Source: Aureibaculum luteum
Lineage (GTDB): Bacteria; Bacteroidota; Bacteroidia; Flavobacteriales; Flavobacteriaceae
Direction of reading: 5' to 3'
Assembly: GCF_003449015.1 (NCBI RefSeq)
Contig: NZ_QRGD01000002.1
Location: 660,355 to 724,354 of the forward strand
DNA length: 64,000 bases
Under the pieces are notes generated by a model. The model made no database searches and was not told where the DNA came from. It saw only the letters and a program-made list of their open reading frames with translations. Position numbers and translations under genes: made by a program. This document shows, piece after piece, positions 1 to 9,993 of the stretch (its first letter is position 1; each line of letters starts with the position of its first letter).

Positions 1-382
1 ATAATTAGTTGAATCTGAACTCATTTTGTGGTGTAATTAGTTTGTGATTTTATATGGTATGAAGTTAATTATTTTTGATGGGCTTTTCAAGTTTAACATT
101 GAGATTTAAATTGCACAATTCTTATTTTTTTACTGAATTCATGAAAATAAAAACTTGTTTACTCCTAAAATATAATTACAGTATTAAATTTTAGCATGTT
201 AATAATAAGATGTTTAGAAAATTAAAATAGTATTAAATGAGAATATTTCCATATATTATCTACCATTTTAAAATCTACCACTAATTAAAAAATACCAAAT
301 TTAGTAACAATTCGGAAGCATTTGTAACGATATTGATTTACTAGTTAAAGTAATTTGAATTAAAAAAATGAAAATGTCAAAA
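1..382. other. Intergenic, no gene seen
   Basis: AT-rich stretch before the first gene. I see no open frame with a recognisable protein, no tRNA and no clear terminator. It probably carries the promoter of the following oxidoreductase gene. Confidence 0.5.
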
Positions 383-1336
383 ATGAAAGCTTCAATACGT
401 AGGAAATATGGCTCGTCAAATCAAATTAAGGTTGAGAATATTGAAAAACCTATTCCGAAAGACAATGAGATCTTAATTAAAGTTTATGCAACTACGGTAA
501 ATAGAACAGATTGTGCAAACCTTACCGCTAAGCCCTTTATTATGAGATTTGTATTAGGATTGTTTAGACCTAGAAAAATCATATTGGGGACAGATTTTGC
601 AGGTGAAGTAAAATCAATAGGAAAAAATGTAAAATCATTTAAAGTTAATGATACCGTATTTGGATTTAACGATACAGGTTCAGAATCACAAGCTGAATAT
701 ATAATAGAAACGGAGGAAAACGTATTTCTTATTCCAGAAAACATAGACTATAAACAAGCGGCTGCAAGCTTAGAAGGAGCCAATTATGCTTATACGTTCA
801 TTCATAAAGTAACTATCCAACCAGATCAAAATATTCTAATAAATGGGGCTACTGGTGGCATTGGTTCAGCTCTCTTGCAATTTGTAAGACAATATGATGT
901 CAAAATAACAGCAACCTGTAACACTAAAAACGTCAATCTAATGCAGTCTTTAGGTGCTGATAAAATTTACGATTATACTGAAAAAGACTTTACAGATGAC
1001 AATGATACATATGACTTTATATTTGATGCAGTTGGCAAAAGCACATTCGGAAAGTGTAAACCTTTACTAAAAAAAAATGGGATTTATATATCATCCGAGT
1101 TAGGTCCCTATTCCCAAAATATTTTTTACGCTTTATTCACTTTAGTATTTAAAAAAAAAGTAATCTTTCCTGTTCCCTATAGCAAGCAGAAAACAATACC
1201 TTATATAAGCAATCAATTGGCTAAAGGAAATTTCAAACCCGTAATTGACCGTGAATATGTCTTGGAAGATATATCTAAAGCTTACGAATATGTGCTCAAA
1301 GGAGAGAAAACAGGAAATGTAATAATCAATGTTTAA
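383..1336 (+). CDS. NAD(P)-dependent alcohol dehydrogenase/quinone oxidoreductase (MDR superfamily)
   Basis: A medium-chain dehydrogenase/reductase of the zinc-free quinone-oxidoreductase type, expected to be a cytoplasmic NAD(P)H-dependent reductase of quinones or enones. The N-terminal GroES-like half holds the family phrase ATTVNRTD and GTDFAGEV. The nucleotide-binding loop NGATGGIG lies about residue 153. No cysteine cluster for a structural zinc is visible. The ATG at 368 would add five residues; the start at 383 (MKASIRRKYG) fits the family better. Substrate unknown. It stands alone, with the next gene 200 bp downstream. Confidence 0.85.
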   Translation: MKASIRRKYGSSNQIKVENIEKPIPKDNEILIKVYATTVNRTDCANLTAKPFIMRFVLGLFRPRKIILGTDFAGEVKSIGKNVKSFKVNDTVFGFNDTGSESQAEYIIETEENVFLIPENIDYKQAAASLEGANYAYTFIHKVTIQPDQNILINGATGGIGSALLQFVRQYDVKITATCNTKNVNLMQSLGADKIYDYTEKDFTDDNDTYDFIFDAVGKSTFGKCKPLLKKNGIYISSELGPYSQNIFYALFTLVFKKKVIFPVPYSKQKTIPYISNQLAKGNFKPVIDREYVLEDISKAYEYVLKGEKTGNVIINV

Positions 1337-1537
1337 AAATGTAAATAAACTAAAAAAATGGTAACTTAATAAGTAACTATAGGTCTTTTAAAAAAATATC
1401 AAGAACAAAATAGTAGTGAAAATTTAAAAACCATTACCTAAACAAACCAAGTGAAAGGAGTCTGAATAAGTAATAAACAACTAGATGTATTATATTTTAT
1501 TACTTGCTTTAGTGTAGTGATAAACTTGAAAAAAAAT

Positions 1538-2587
1538 ATGCAAACCATAGCCATTTTATACCAAGCAAAACTTCCTCCAATTAGAAATGGCAGTCAAAAA
1601 CCAATGAAACCTGGAGGATATGCTGATAGCGGTGCAGATATTGCCTGTGAACTCGTAAAGAATGGAAAAAATATCATTACACCTGTTGATAATCCTAAAA
1701 TTGAAAATGATTTGGATTGGGTTTTTCCGGACACAAAAAAAGGAATTCAAAGGGCATTAGATAAAGGAGCAAACACGCTATGGTTAAATACTGTTTTATA
1801 CAAAAACCATGAAGTAGAGCACTTCTTTAATCAAAATATTGAATTTTTGGGTCAATTTCCTAGTCAAGTAGATCTTTACGATGACAAATATTTTACGAAT
1901 ATGTTTTTAAGAAAAAACCAAATTAGTATTCCTGAGTGTAAATTGATTTCAGTCGAAAACTTGTCTGATTATACATTGGAAATTGATTTCCCAATAGTTG
2001 TTAAGCCTTTGAGAGGACGAGGCAGTCAAGGGGTTCAATTAGTTGCAAATCGCAAAGAATTAGACAAAATACTTAACAAAATATTCTCAAAAAAAGAATA
2101 CGGAAATTCGATATATGTCGAACAATTTTTAAGTGGCCAAGAAATAACGGTAACGGTAATGCCAACTGGTAATTATAAAATTAACAAACTGGAAAAGAGT
2201 TATAAGAAACCTTGGTGTCTTCCTGCCGTAAAAAGATTTAACCACGAAAACGGTATTGCAACTTATAACGGTGTTGTGGCCGTAATGAAAAATAGTTCTG
2301 TGCTTAATGATAATGAATTAAAATCCAATAAAATTGAGGAAGTTTACCGACAATGTGAAAAAGCTGGTCAATTATTAAATATCAAAGCACCAATACGAAT
2401 AGATTGTCGTGCAAATGAAAATGAAAATTATTTTTTGTTCGATTTAAATATGAAACCCAATATGACTGGACCGTCAAGACCACATAGACAGAATCAAGAT
2501 AGTTTGACCTTATTGGCTGCTAGAAAAATGGGTTGGAATTATATCGATTTACTGAATAATATGCTTCAACAGGCCTGGAAATACTAA
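1538..2587 (+). CDS. ATP-grasp domain protein (D-Ala-D-Ala ligase-like fold)
   Basis: Carboxylate-amine/thiol ligase of the ATP-grasp superfamily. Visible are the ATP-binding strand-loop FPIVVKPLRGRGSQGVQLV near residues 151-169, the VEQFLSGQEI segment near 194, and the metal-binding end FDLNMKPN near 301-308. About 349 residues, usual for the fold. A GTG at 1517 would add seven residues; the ATG at 1538 (MQTIAILYQ) starts directly with the first beta strand and is preferred. The substrate cannot be read from sequence and no pathway partner lies beside it. Confidence 0.8.
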   Translation: MQTIAILYQAKLPPIRNGSQKPMKPGGYADSGADIACELVKNGKNIITPVDNPKIENDLDWVFPDTKKGIQRALDKGANTLWLNTVLYKNHEVEHFFNQNIEFLGQFPSQVDLYDDKYFTNMFLRKNQISIPECKLISVENLSDYTLEIDFPIVVKPLRGRGSQGVQLVANRKELDKILNKIFSKKEYGNSIYVEQFLSGQEITVTVMPTGNYKINKLEKSYKKPWCLPAVKRFNHENGIATYNGVVAVMKNSSVLNDNELKSNKIEEVYRQCEKAGQLLNIKAPIRIDCRANENENYFLFDLNMKPNMTGPSRPHRQNQDSLTLLAARKMGWNYIDLLNNMLQQAWKY

Positions 2588-2694
2588 TTCATAAAATATC
2601 AAATAACTATAGTGTGTAGCGATAGAAAACCTTCATAATTTCTTTATCAAAAAAACAAAAGTATGAAAGCATAGGCCTTCTATATTACAAATCA

Positions 2695-4833
2695 TTAATT
2701 ATCGTTCTTCGTCTGCTTAAAAAGTTTAGCCTGTTCTAGAATTTCAATAGTTACTCCGGTAATATTATACAACAAACTATATTCTATACGTATTTCTTCT
2801 TCCTTTTTACGATGTAATTGTGTTCGTATTTCTTCTAAATTTAATGCAATAATATTTATTTCGCTATTATCTGTCGTTGCTAACCAATCAAAAGCTTCAT
2901 CTAAGGCATTTAAAATGTGATTTTCAAATGATACTAAATTTAAAGGTTGTTTATGTTGACTTCTATGGGCACCAAGTGCGGACAAGTAAGAAAGTAACGC
3001 GTGATTTAAATAGGTTAATCTAAATGCTGTTTTTTTAAGTTTTTGATGTTTTTGAGGATCTAATTGCATGTTTTGCCAAGCCATAACTAATGCATTATCA
3101 GCCCTATGTGCTTCTCTTCTTACAATTCTATAGTTTAAATCATCAGTGACTGGATTTTTATATTCATTTAAAATGGCTTTTAAATAGGCTGTGTTTTTAA
3201 GAATAACTTCACTTATTAGGTTGGGTAATTTTTTGTATTGCCAATCTGGCCATAAAAAACGTACCACTAAAAACGAAATAAAAGCACCTATCAACGTGTC
3301 TATTAATCGAGGTGCCATAACATCAACCCCTTTATCAGCAATGATATTAAAAGCACACAACACAAAAATGGTAATAAAAATGATACTGATGGAATACTTG
3401 CGTTTCATCCAAAAGAAAAATAAATAAGCAGAAGTCAGCATTAAAACGATTTGCCCTGAAAAAGTGAATAATTTGATCACTAAAATACCAATTATCACAC
3501 CTGCCAACGTGCCTGAAATTCGCTGGAAAAGTCGTTTTCTAGTCTCACTATAACTCGGTTGTAATACAAATAAAATGGTAAGGACAATCCATTCTCCTTT
3601 CTCAATATTAAAATACTTATATATGGAATATCCAATTAAGAAAGAAATACTTAATCGCAACGCATAAAGCATTTTAGGGTAATTTATATTAAGTTGTAGT
3701 TTAAAGCGTTTAAAATAGGAAAGTGTGTTTTTTTCTAACTTAGGAAATGACAACGTATCATAATTTTTGTGAATATTTTTTAAAGTTTCATGAGACTGGG
3801 TTAAATTACGAATCAATAACTTCATGGGAAGTGACAATTTTTGCTCATTATTTTTAAATGAATTATGAACGGCATTGATTAACCAATCTATAGCGACAGG
3901 GTGTACATAAGGCACACCTGTCAATAAACTAGTTGCAAAACTTTGGGTAGCAGTAGAGAGCTCATGTAATAATTGACGAATGCCACCAATTAATTCATCA
4001 TTTGAAGGATTGGCACTTAGTAAATCATAACGTTCGTGACTAGAAGCAGCACGTTCATGCAAACTCTGCAACACCATAAAATAATACAAATAGGGCTGTA
4101 ACGGTTTCTCATCGGTTAGTGATTCACCGTAACTATTTAACACCTCTTTACATCTGTCTAATGCTTCAACGGTTTGCACATTTAACAGTGCCAGTTTTGT
4201 TCTAATTTCTTTTACAGCAGCTTTATCACTTGGAAAAAGTTTAGATTTCTCATTTAAATATAAGGAAAGAGCAGAAAAACCTCTTGCCAATTGTTCTTCT
4301 AATAGACTATAGGGCTTTAAACGTAATAATAAGTATGAAAACATTCCATAAATAAAAGCTCCAGCGGTTAGTAAAATGGGTTGGATATACCAATTTGGAC
4401 TAATTTGAGTCCCAATCATCGTATAAATACCCACCAACAAAGCACCAAAGGTTACGCCCCTAAAACGCTCACTAACGCCTCCAATTAAAATAAAAACAAT
4501 GGTAGATAATGAGAGTCCAATACCCAATAAAATAGGATATGGTTGTAACAATTCTACCGAGAAACTTGATATTGCAAAACTAATCACTTTTAAAGCCATT
4601 GACTTTAAGCGTCCCTTCGGATGATCATCCGTTTCAGACAGAGCCCCTGCAAGTGCCCCTAAACCTAAAGTAACTGCATAAAAAGGCAAGTTTAGACCCA
4701 CCATTAAAATCACAAGAACTCCAATAACAAAAGTTGCTTTAACGGATGGTAATCGATTTGGGTTGCTTAAAAAAGAAGTTCTAAATGAAGTAAACCAAGA
4801 TTGTTTTTTTAAATAAGAAGTAAGATGCTTCAT
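2695..4833 (-). CDS. FUSC family inner-membrane protein (YccS/YhfK-like)
   Basis: Large inner-membrane protein, 712 residues, of the FUSC (fusaric acid resistance) superfamily. Two blocks of transmembrane helices can be seen: roughly residues 30-175 and residues 390-530, the second containing the phrase GEWIVLTILFVLQPSYSETRKR typical of the FUSC_2 domain. Each block is followed by a long soluble helical region. Homologues are called efflux pumps for aromatic acids, but the substrate of this branch is not established. Monocistronic on the minus strand. Confidence 0.85.
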   Translation of the reverse strand: MKHLTSYLKKQSWFTSFRTSFLSNPNRLPSVKATFVIGVLVILMVGLNLPFYAVTLGLGALAGALSETDDHPKGRLKSMALKVISFAISSFSVELLQPYPILLGIGLSLSTIVFILIGGVSERFRGVTFGALLVGIYTMIGTQISPNWYIQPILLTAGAFIYGMFSYLLLRLKPYSLLEEQLARGFSALSLYLNEKSKLFPSDKAAVKEIRTKLALLNVQTVEALDRCKEVLNSYGESLTDEKPLQPYLYYFMVLQSLHERAASSHERYDLLSANPSNDELIGGIRQLLHELSTATQSFATSLLTGVPYVHPVAIDWLINAVHNSFKNNEQKLSLPMKLLIRNLTQSHETLKNIHKNYDTLSFPKLEKNTLSYFKRFKLQLNINYPKMLYALRLSISFLIGYSIYKYFNIEKGEWIVLTILFVLQPSYSETRKRLFQRISGTLAGVIIGILVIKLFTFSGQIVLMLTSAYLFFFWMKRKYSISIIFITIFVLCAFNIIADKGVDVMAPRLIDTLIGAFISFLVVRFLWPDWQYKKLPNLISEVILKNTAYLKAILNEYKNPVTDDLNYRIVRREAHRADNALVMAWQNMQLDPQKHQKLKKTAFRLTYLNHALLSYLSALGAHRSQHKQPLNLVSFENHILNALDEAFDWLATTDNSEINIIALNLEEIRTQLHRKKEEEIRIEYSLLYNITGVTIEILEQAKLFKQTKNDN

Positions 4834-5171
4834 TTTAAAATATATAGGCGTAAAAAAATTTTAATGGACTGCAAAATTAAACAATAGAGCTTAATAACGA
4901 ACAGTAATTGCTACTTTTCATTTCCTGAAAATAACTATTAAATAAATAGTGGTAAAGGTTCTCTTTTAGTGAATAACCTGATTCTTGATTTACACATGAA
5001 GTAAATTGTGAATAAAAGGCAATAGGAGTAAAATACTAGGTTTGGTACAATCTCCAAAGAAAAAACCTGTCAAAACAATTGTTTTGACAGGTTCTAAGTA
5101 CTTCTTTATAATTAATTCTTTCAAATACAATTCTTAAAATAAATTAAACTCTTCGGAATTGCATAACTTTT
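4834..5171. other. Intergenic between two minus-strand genes
   Basis: About 340 bp without a coding frame. It contains the upstream region of the FUSC gene and the terminator of the outer-membrane barrel gene (5064-5093). Nothing else stands out. Confidence 0.5.
5064..5093 (-). terminator. Rho-independent terminator of the barrel gene
   Basis: A 30-base palindrome with arms AACCTGTCAAAACAA and its exact complement, no unpaired loop bases in the linear pairing. On the minus strand it is followed by a run of T, so it ends transcription from the outer-membrane protein gene at 5172-6032. Confidence 0.85.
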
Positions 5172-6032
5172 TTACTTTTTAGCCAATTTATTAAAATGAT
5201 AGGTAATTCCGAAATTAATACCGAAGGAAGAATACGGTACTTTTTCTGCCAGTTTTTTAGAGGTATCAGTATTCGTATGAGAAAGGTTATCAACATACGT
5301 TGTTTCTTTATAATATCCATCAGGTAAGTTATCTAGTGAATACAAACTACTTACAGCAACGGTACCATCTGCTAAAACAATATCCGTGTTAAATTCTTGA
5401 ATTTCAGAATCTTTACGTTTTAAACTAATTCCATAATATTCTGCTTCCGCAAAAACACTCAAATTAGTAGTTAATTGATATTTATAACCTAGAGCACCCA
5501 CAAAACCCAAAGGGAATTGCCCATGAAAATCTTCTACATAATTGGTCTGAGAATAAGATCCAAATGGCACACCAACAGCATTAGCTTCTTCTTCCGAAAA
5601 AACAGATTTATTAGACACCACAGCTTCTGTTTTACCAGCTACTTTTATCAACGCACCAAAACGACCATAAATATTATTGGTAAATCTATACACTACAGAA
5701 GCAGAACCTCCAAAAGCACGTGCTCTACCAACGGCCTCAACCTCGTTACTGGGTAGGCTAACTTTAGATACGGTTTGATCTGTACCTTGCAAATATCCTA
5801 AACCTACATCAACACCAAATGATTTATTAAAGAAATAAGTTCCTCTGATTTGAAAATTTACACCTTCACCATAACTTCCATAAGAGCTTTCCGATTCAGA
5901 TATATTAATGGTTTCACCTAGCTTCATGGTTGCACTACCAATAGCATAGCCAGAACTAACAGAAACCTGTAATTGAGCATAAGACATTGTACCTATTAAA
6001 AGGGCCATAAACACTATACTTATATGTTTCAT
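5172..6032 (-). CDS. Outer-membrane beta-barrel protein
   Basis: Exported protein of 286 residues with a signal peptide ending at about MSYAQ (residue 19). The rest is built of alternating aromatic/polar strands such as FQIRGTYFFNKSFGVDVGLGY and SSFGINFGITYHFNKL, with a C-terminal strand close to the end, the signature of a porin-like OmpA/OmpW-size barrel. Function is unknown; homologues are annotated only as outer membrane beta-barrel proteins. Single gene with its own terminator. Confidence 0.75.
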   Translation of the reverse strand: MKHISIVFMALLIGTMSYAQLQVSVSSGYAIGSATMKLGETINISESESSYGSYGEGVNFQIRGTYFFNKSFGVDVGLGYLQGTDQTVSKVSLPSNEVEAVGRARAFGGSASVVYRFTNNIYGRFGALIKVAGKTEAVVSNKSVFSEEEANAVGVPFGSYSQTNYVEDFHGQFPLGFVGALGYKYQLTTNLSVFAEAEYYGISLKRKDSEIQEFNTDIVLADGTVAVSSLYSLDNLPDGYYKETTYVDNLSHTNTDTSKKLAEKVPYSSFGINFGITYHFNKLAKK

Positions 6033-6495
6033 GATTATTTAATTTATATGATTATTTCTTTTTAAATGATTGAAATAAGAGGCTTATTTACCACAAATTC
6101 AAATAGACTACAAAGGTACTTTTTTTATGATTTTTAAACAGATTTACGAGCTCTATTTTTCCTTATTTTATGTTAAAAAAAACGTTAAAAATTGAATGTG
6201 ATTGCTAGTTACTGTTTAACGTACAGCATATTAATTCGTTATCTTTTTTACACATTTATTATTGTTTTTATAAGGAGTTCAAATACACATGGAGAATCGA
6301 CATTTTCATAGTTGCTGTAGTCTATAAAAATGCAGAAATCAGATGTCACTTGAAAATAATTTTCTAAAAAAGAAGAAGAGGAGGGTAGGAATTTTATTTC
6401 ATTAGCTGTTATAATTACAACAAACCATAAATTATTACTTTGTTTTATTAAATTTTCTATAAACAAAGCGTCAACATCATATAATCTCAAATAAT
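6033..6495. other. Divergent intergenic region
   Basis: About 460 bp between the divergent barrel gene and the DUF2911 gene. It must contain both promoters. A minus-strand frame inside it (6248-6505) has no homology I recognise and overlaps the start of the next gene, so I do not call it. Confidence 0.5.
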
Positions 6496-7068
6496 ATGAA
6501 TACAAGAAATCTTAAAAAACTCGCTTTATTATTAGTTATCGTTCTTTTTAACTATGAATTTATCAATGCTCAATCATTTGATCCTATTGATAAAGCACCA
6601 CATGACATTTCTTATTTAAGAACCAATAGAGTAACCAAGCCTATCATAAAAGTAATTTATGGTCGACCTTCAAAAAACAAACAAGAAGTTTTTGGCAATC
6701 AAGTTCCTTATAATAAAATATGGAGAACTGGTGCCAATGAAGCTACTGAAGTTAAATTTTACAAAGATGTTGTTTTTGGTGGTGTAAATATCCCTTCAGG
6801 TACCTATGTTTTGTATACCATACCTGGTGAAGATGAATGGGAAGTAATTTTGAGTAGTAATTTAGATGTATTAGGTTCATTTCAATACAATCCTACCTTT
6901 GATGTTGCAAGAATTTCAGTCCCTGTAGCTAAAGCAGAAATGTTAGAATCATTTTCAATAGCATTTAAAACAAAGAAAGAAACCACTCAAATGGTGTTGG
7001 GATGGGATACTACAAGAATAAAAATACCATTAACCATAAATAATGAAGAGGCATTAGCTCAGCTATAG
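6496..7068 (+). CDS. DUF2911 domain-containing exported protein
   Basis: 190 residues with a signal peptide ending near INAQS. The mature part carries the DUF2911 core: YGRPSKNKQEVFG, the hallmark KIWRTGANEATEV (about residues 73-85), IPSGTYVLYTIPGEDEWEVI and a C-terminal segment with FKTKKETTQMVLGWDTT. The family is common in Bacteroidota, periplasmic or surface-exposed, and has no known activity. A terminator hairpin follows 30 bp downstream. Confidence 0.85.
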   Translation: MNTRNLKKLALLLVIVLFNYEFINAQSFDPIDKAPHDISYLRTNRVTKPIIKVIYGRPSKNKQEVFGNQVPYNKIWRTGANEATEVKFYKDVVFGGVNIPSGTYVLYTIPGEDEWEVILSSNLDVLGSFQYNPTFDVARISVPVAKAEMLESFSIAFKTKKETTQMVLGWDTTRIKIPLTINNEEALAQL

Positions 7069-7101
7069 TAGCTAAACAATAATTAATAAATCAATACGAA
7101 G

Positions 7102-7131
7102 AAGCCATCTCAAAAATGAGGTGGTTTTTTT
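7102..7131 (+). terminator. Terminator after the DUF2911 gene
   Basis: Hairpin with stem AAGCCATCTC / GAGGTGGTTT (G-U pairs allowed) and loop AAAAAT, followed by seven T residues. Confidence 0.65.
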
Positions 7132-7201
7132 GTGCTTAAAATAGACCCCATTTCTATTTAAATAGCCCCTCTTAGATTGACGAAAATAAATGAAAAGTGA
7201 T

Positions 7202-7209
7202 TATCTTTG
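7202..7209 (+). promoter_or_regulatory. Bacteroidota -7 promoter box (TATCTTTG)
   Basis: Exact match to TAnnTTTG, with a TTG at 7177-7179 at roughly the -33 distance. It would start transcription about 75 bases before the monooxygenase start codon at 7290. Confidence 0.5.
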
Positions 7210-7289
7210 TATACGTCTAATGCGTAAGATTACTAATTACAATACGACTACTTTCATCCCAATCCATTACGACGGAAAACACTTCAATT

Positions 7290-8297
7290 ATGAAAACAAA
7301 AAATACCAAATACTCCATCTTAGACCTCGCCTTAGTTTCTGAAGGACAAACGCTTACACAAACATTTAATAACAGCTTAAAATTGGCTCAACATGCTGAA
7401 ACAGCTGGTTACACACGTTATTGGTTAGCAGAACATCACAATGCGTCAACTATTGGCAGTAGTGCCACCTCTATTTTAATTGGTTATGTTGCCCAAGGAA
7501 CCCATACACTTCGCATCGGTTCTGGTGGTATTATGTTACCCAATCATTCGCCACTAATTATAGCGGAGCAATTTGGAACCTTAGCTTCTTTATATCCCAA
7601 ACGAATTGATCTAGGTTTAGGGAGAGCTCCGGGTACAGACAGAGAAACCGCAGCAGCTATCCGCACAGATTTTATGCAAGCGGCACAATCCTTCCCCAAC
7701 GAGTTGGAAAAAATTCAGAGATACTTTTCAACTGCCAATGCTACTTCTAAAGTACGTGCCACCGTTGCAGAAGGTGTTGATGTGCCTATCTACATTTTAG
7801 GCTCTAGTACAGACAGTGCTCATTTGGCAGCAAAAAAAGGATTGCCTTATGCTTTTGCTAGTCATTTTGCGACTACGCATTTAGAAGCTGCTCTAAAAAT
7901 TTACCGTAATGAGTTTCAGCCTTCAGAAGTATTACAAAAACCATATGTTATGGCGGGAGTAAATATTATCGTTTCCGATACTGATGAAGAAGCTCAACGC
8001 TTGTCAACCTCATTAATACGATTGATTGTAGGCATATTTACCGGTAATCGTGACTATGTTAAACCTCCAACAGACCTGACCAATGATTTAAAGGAGATTT
8101 TGAAACATCCTCAAGTGCATCAAATGTTAAAGTATTCTTTTATTGGCAGTAAAGCCACCGTTAAAGCTCAGGTTAAAGCATTTATGGAGCAAACGGAGGC
8201 AGATGAACTTATAGCGGTTACTAATATTTATGATGCACATGACAGAATTAAATCGTACGAATTATTTGCAGAAATAATGAAGGAATTGAATATATAA
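7290..8297 (+). CDS. LLM class flavin-dependent oxidoreductase
   Basis: 335 residues, luciferase-like monooxygenase fold (TIM barrel binding FMN/F420). Diagnostic segments are LAEHHNASTIGSSATSILIG (about 50-69), IRIGSGGIMLPNHSPL-like block at 79-92, EQFGTLASLYPKRIDLGLGRAPGTD (about 96-120) and IYILGSSTDSAHLAA (about 166-180). This is the YhbW-like group annotated as MsnO8 family oxidoreductases in many genomes; its natural substrate is unknown. A decayed duplicate of the 3' end lies at 9734-9935. Confidence 0.9.
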   Translation: MKTKNTKYSILDLALVSEGQTLTQTFNNSLKLAQHAETAGYTRYWLAEHHNASTIGSSATSILIGYVAQGTHTLRIGSGGIMLPNHSPLIIAEQFGTLASLYPKRIDLGLGRAPGTDRETAAAIRTDFMQAAQSFPNELEKIQRYFSTANATSKVRATVAEGVDVPIYILGSSTDSAHLAAKKGLPYAFASHFATTHLEAALKIYRNEFQPSEVLQKPYVMAGVNIIVSDTDEEAQRLSTSLIRLIVGIFTGNRDYVKPPTDLTNDLKEILKHPQVHQMLKYSFIGSKATVKAQVKAFMEQTEADELIAVTNIYDAHDRIKSYELFAEIMKELNI

Positions 8298-8487
8298 ATA
8301 AAAAGACGCTAGTCATCATAACTATCTGTACGGATTCACATCTTTATTAAACCATAACAAATAAAGGTTTGTAACAAGCGAATATAAATGCGTTATACAT
8401 ACTCCATAAGAATGCACTTATATTTGATTCATAAATAACAAGTACCTGAATTTAAAATTTTAGTACAACAACAAGAAAACTCCATAA

Positions 8488-9711
8488 ATGTATAAATTGA
8501 TTATTCTTACTTTAGTTAATCTATGTTTAATTTCTAATAGTTATGCCCAAAAAAGCAAGAAGACTGTTATTAAAGATCCTGTATATGGAAAAATTAAAAT
8601 AATAAAAGTTTACAATTCTGACGGGACTGTTTGGCGTGAAATGAAAACGTACAAACACAATAAAAGAGAATATAAAGAAGATAAAGTCTACTATCATGGT
8701 ACCAAAATGATTCAATCTATAGATCATAGAATTGATGGTAAAAAAGAAGGTATCCAATTTTGGTATCATAAAAACGGTGCTGTTTTGTCTGAAATAAATT
8801 GTGTGAATGGACGATGGTTTGGTCCATTTAAAAGGTATCATGAAAATAAGCAATTACGTGAAAAAGGATATTATAATGAGAATGCAAAATTAGAAAAAGA
8901 ATATATATGGTATAATGAAGATGGCAAGTGGATTGATAAACTAGAGTATCTAAATGGTAACATAAGTACGGGTGTTACTAGAGATTTTAATCTCAGGGGC
9001 GATTTGATTGAAAAATGCACCTATAGTGCAGCTTATAAAGATTGCGAAGAAAGAAGTTATGCCAATGATGATACGCATGATTATGGGGCATATGAATATA
9101 AAACGACTATCATTAACTATAGAACAAATAGATCAGGCTTAAGGAACTATAGACGGCATGGAGCTTATAAAGATTTTTTTGATGATGGTACACTGAAAAA
9201 GGAAGGCACTTATATAGAAGATAAAATAAGTGGCATATGGACAACCTATGATAAAAAAGGAAGAGAACTATATAAATGTGATTATAGCAACGATACACTT
9301 GTAACGTGTATCAATAAAAGATACAAAGAAAAACTGACCTATGAATCTATTGCTATAAATGGTAGTTTAGAGGGACCTTATACTTCCTATTACGAAAATG
9401 GGAATATAAAAGAAAAAGGCAATTTTAAAAAGAATGAATATCATGGAATTGTAAGCAAATACAATGAAGAGGGGAAAATAGAAACGGAAGTTGAATATGC
9501 AGATGGAAAAATGCTTCTTGCCAACATTTTTTTTACCAATGGTAAACTCCACAGAAAAGTAAGCTTCAAAAATGAAATGCCCTATAACGTTCTAGAGTGC
9601 TACAATATAAAAGGAAAAAGAATACATAGTGGTAGCTTAAAAAATGGATCTGGAACCTTAATTCTATATGATTTAAAAACAGGTGCATATAAAGAGACTG
9701 CGAAATTGTAA
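8488..9711 (+). CDS. Exported MORN-like (YwqK-type) repeat protein
   Basis: 407 residues with signal peptide ending at SYAQ (about residue 20). The mature protein is a chain of roughly nine repeats of the pattern W/YxxNGxLxExxxYxxxxxxGxxxxY, e.g. FWYHKNGAVLSEINCVNGRW and YYENGNIKEKGNFKKNEYHG. Such repeats form extended beta meanders; families carrying them are annotated as MORN or YwqK-family antitoxin proteins, but toxin neutralisation is not shown for this type. It sits between the monooxygenase gene and a degraded copy of that gene's end. Confidence 0.75.
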   Translation: MYKLIILTLVNLCLISNSYAQKSKKTVIKDPVYGKIKIIKVYNSDGTVWREMKTYKHNKREYKEDKVYYHGTKMIQSIDHRIDGKKEGIQFWYHKNGAVLSEINCVNGRWFGPFKRYHENKQLREKGYYNENAKLEKEYIWYNEDGKWIDKLEYLNGNISTGVTRDFNLRGDLIEKCTYSAAYKDCEERSYANDDTHDYGAYEYKTTIINYRTNRSGLRNYRRHGAYKDFFDDGTLKKEGTYIEDKISGIWTTYDKKGRELYKCDYSNDTLVTCINKRYKEKLTYESIAINGSLEGPYTSYYENGNIKEKGNFKKNEYHGIVSKYNEEGKIETEVEYADGKMLLANIFFTNGKLHRKVSFKNEMPYNVLECYNIKGKRIHSGSLKNGSGTLILYDLKTGAYKETAKL

Positions 9712-9733
9712 ATAGGGATTTTTTTGTTTTCAC

Positions 9734-9935
9734 GAGTAACCCATATTTATGATGTAAATAATAGAATTAAATGTTATGAATAATTTGCAGAAATAATGCA
9801 GGAGTAGAATTTATAAATAAAAGAAATAGACCCCAACATGACGAAACCTAAGACGCTAGACTTTATATCATTCAGTATGTATTCACATCGCTCTACAATC
9901 CTATCAAATAAAGGTTTCTAATTAGCAAAAAGATA
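9734..9935 (+). pseudogene. Decayed copy of the monooxygenase 3' end and downstream region
   Basis: Reads as THIYDVNNRIKCYE*FAEIMQE*, matching the C terminus TNIYDAHDRIKSYELFAEIMKE of the gene at 7290-8297, with two stops. The match continues past the gene end: AAGACGCTAG, ATTCACATC and CAAATAAAGGTTT occur in the same order after both copies. It is a non-functional duplicate flanking the MORN-like gene. Confidence 0.75.
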
Positions 9936-9993
9936 TCTTCAATACAAGAGGTCATTCCTAAAATGTCAGAATTGACACTCTAATTATTAATTC

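Noticed and set aside
6248..6505. 85-codon minus-strand frame in the divergent interval
   Set aside because: No recognisable homology, overlaps the DUF2911 start and sits where promoters must be.
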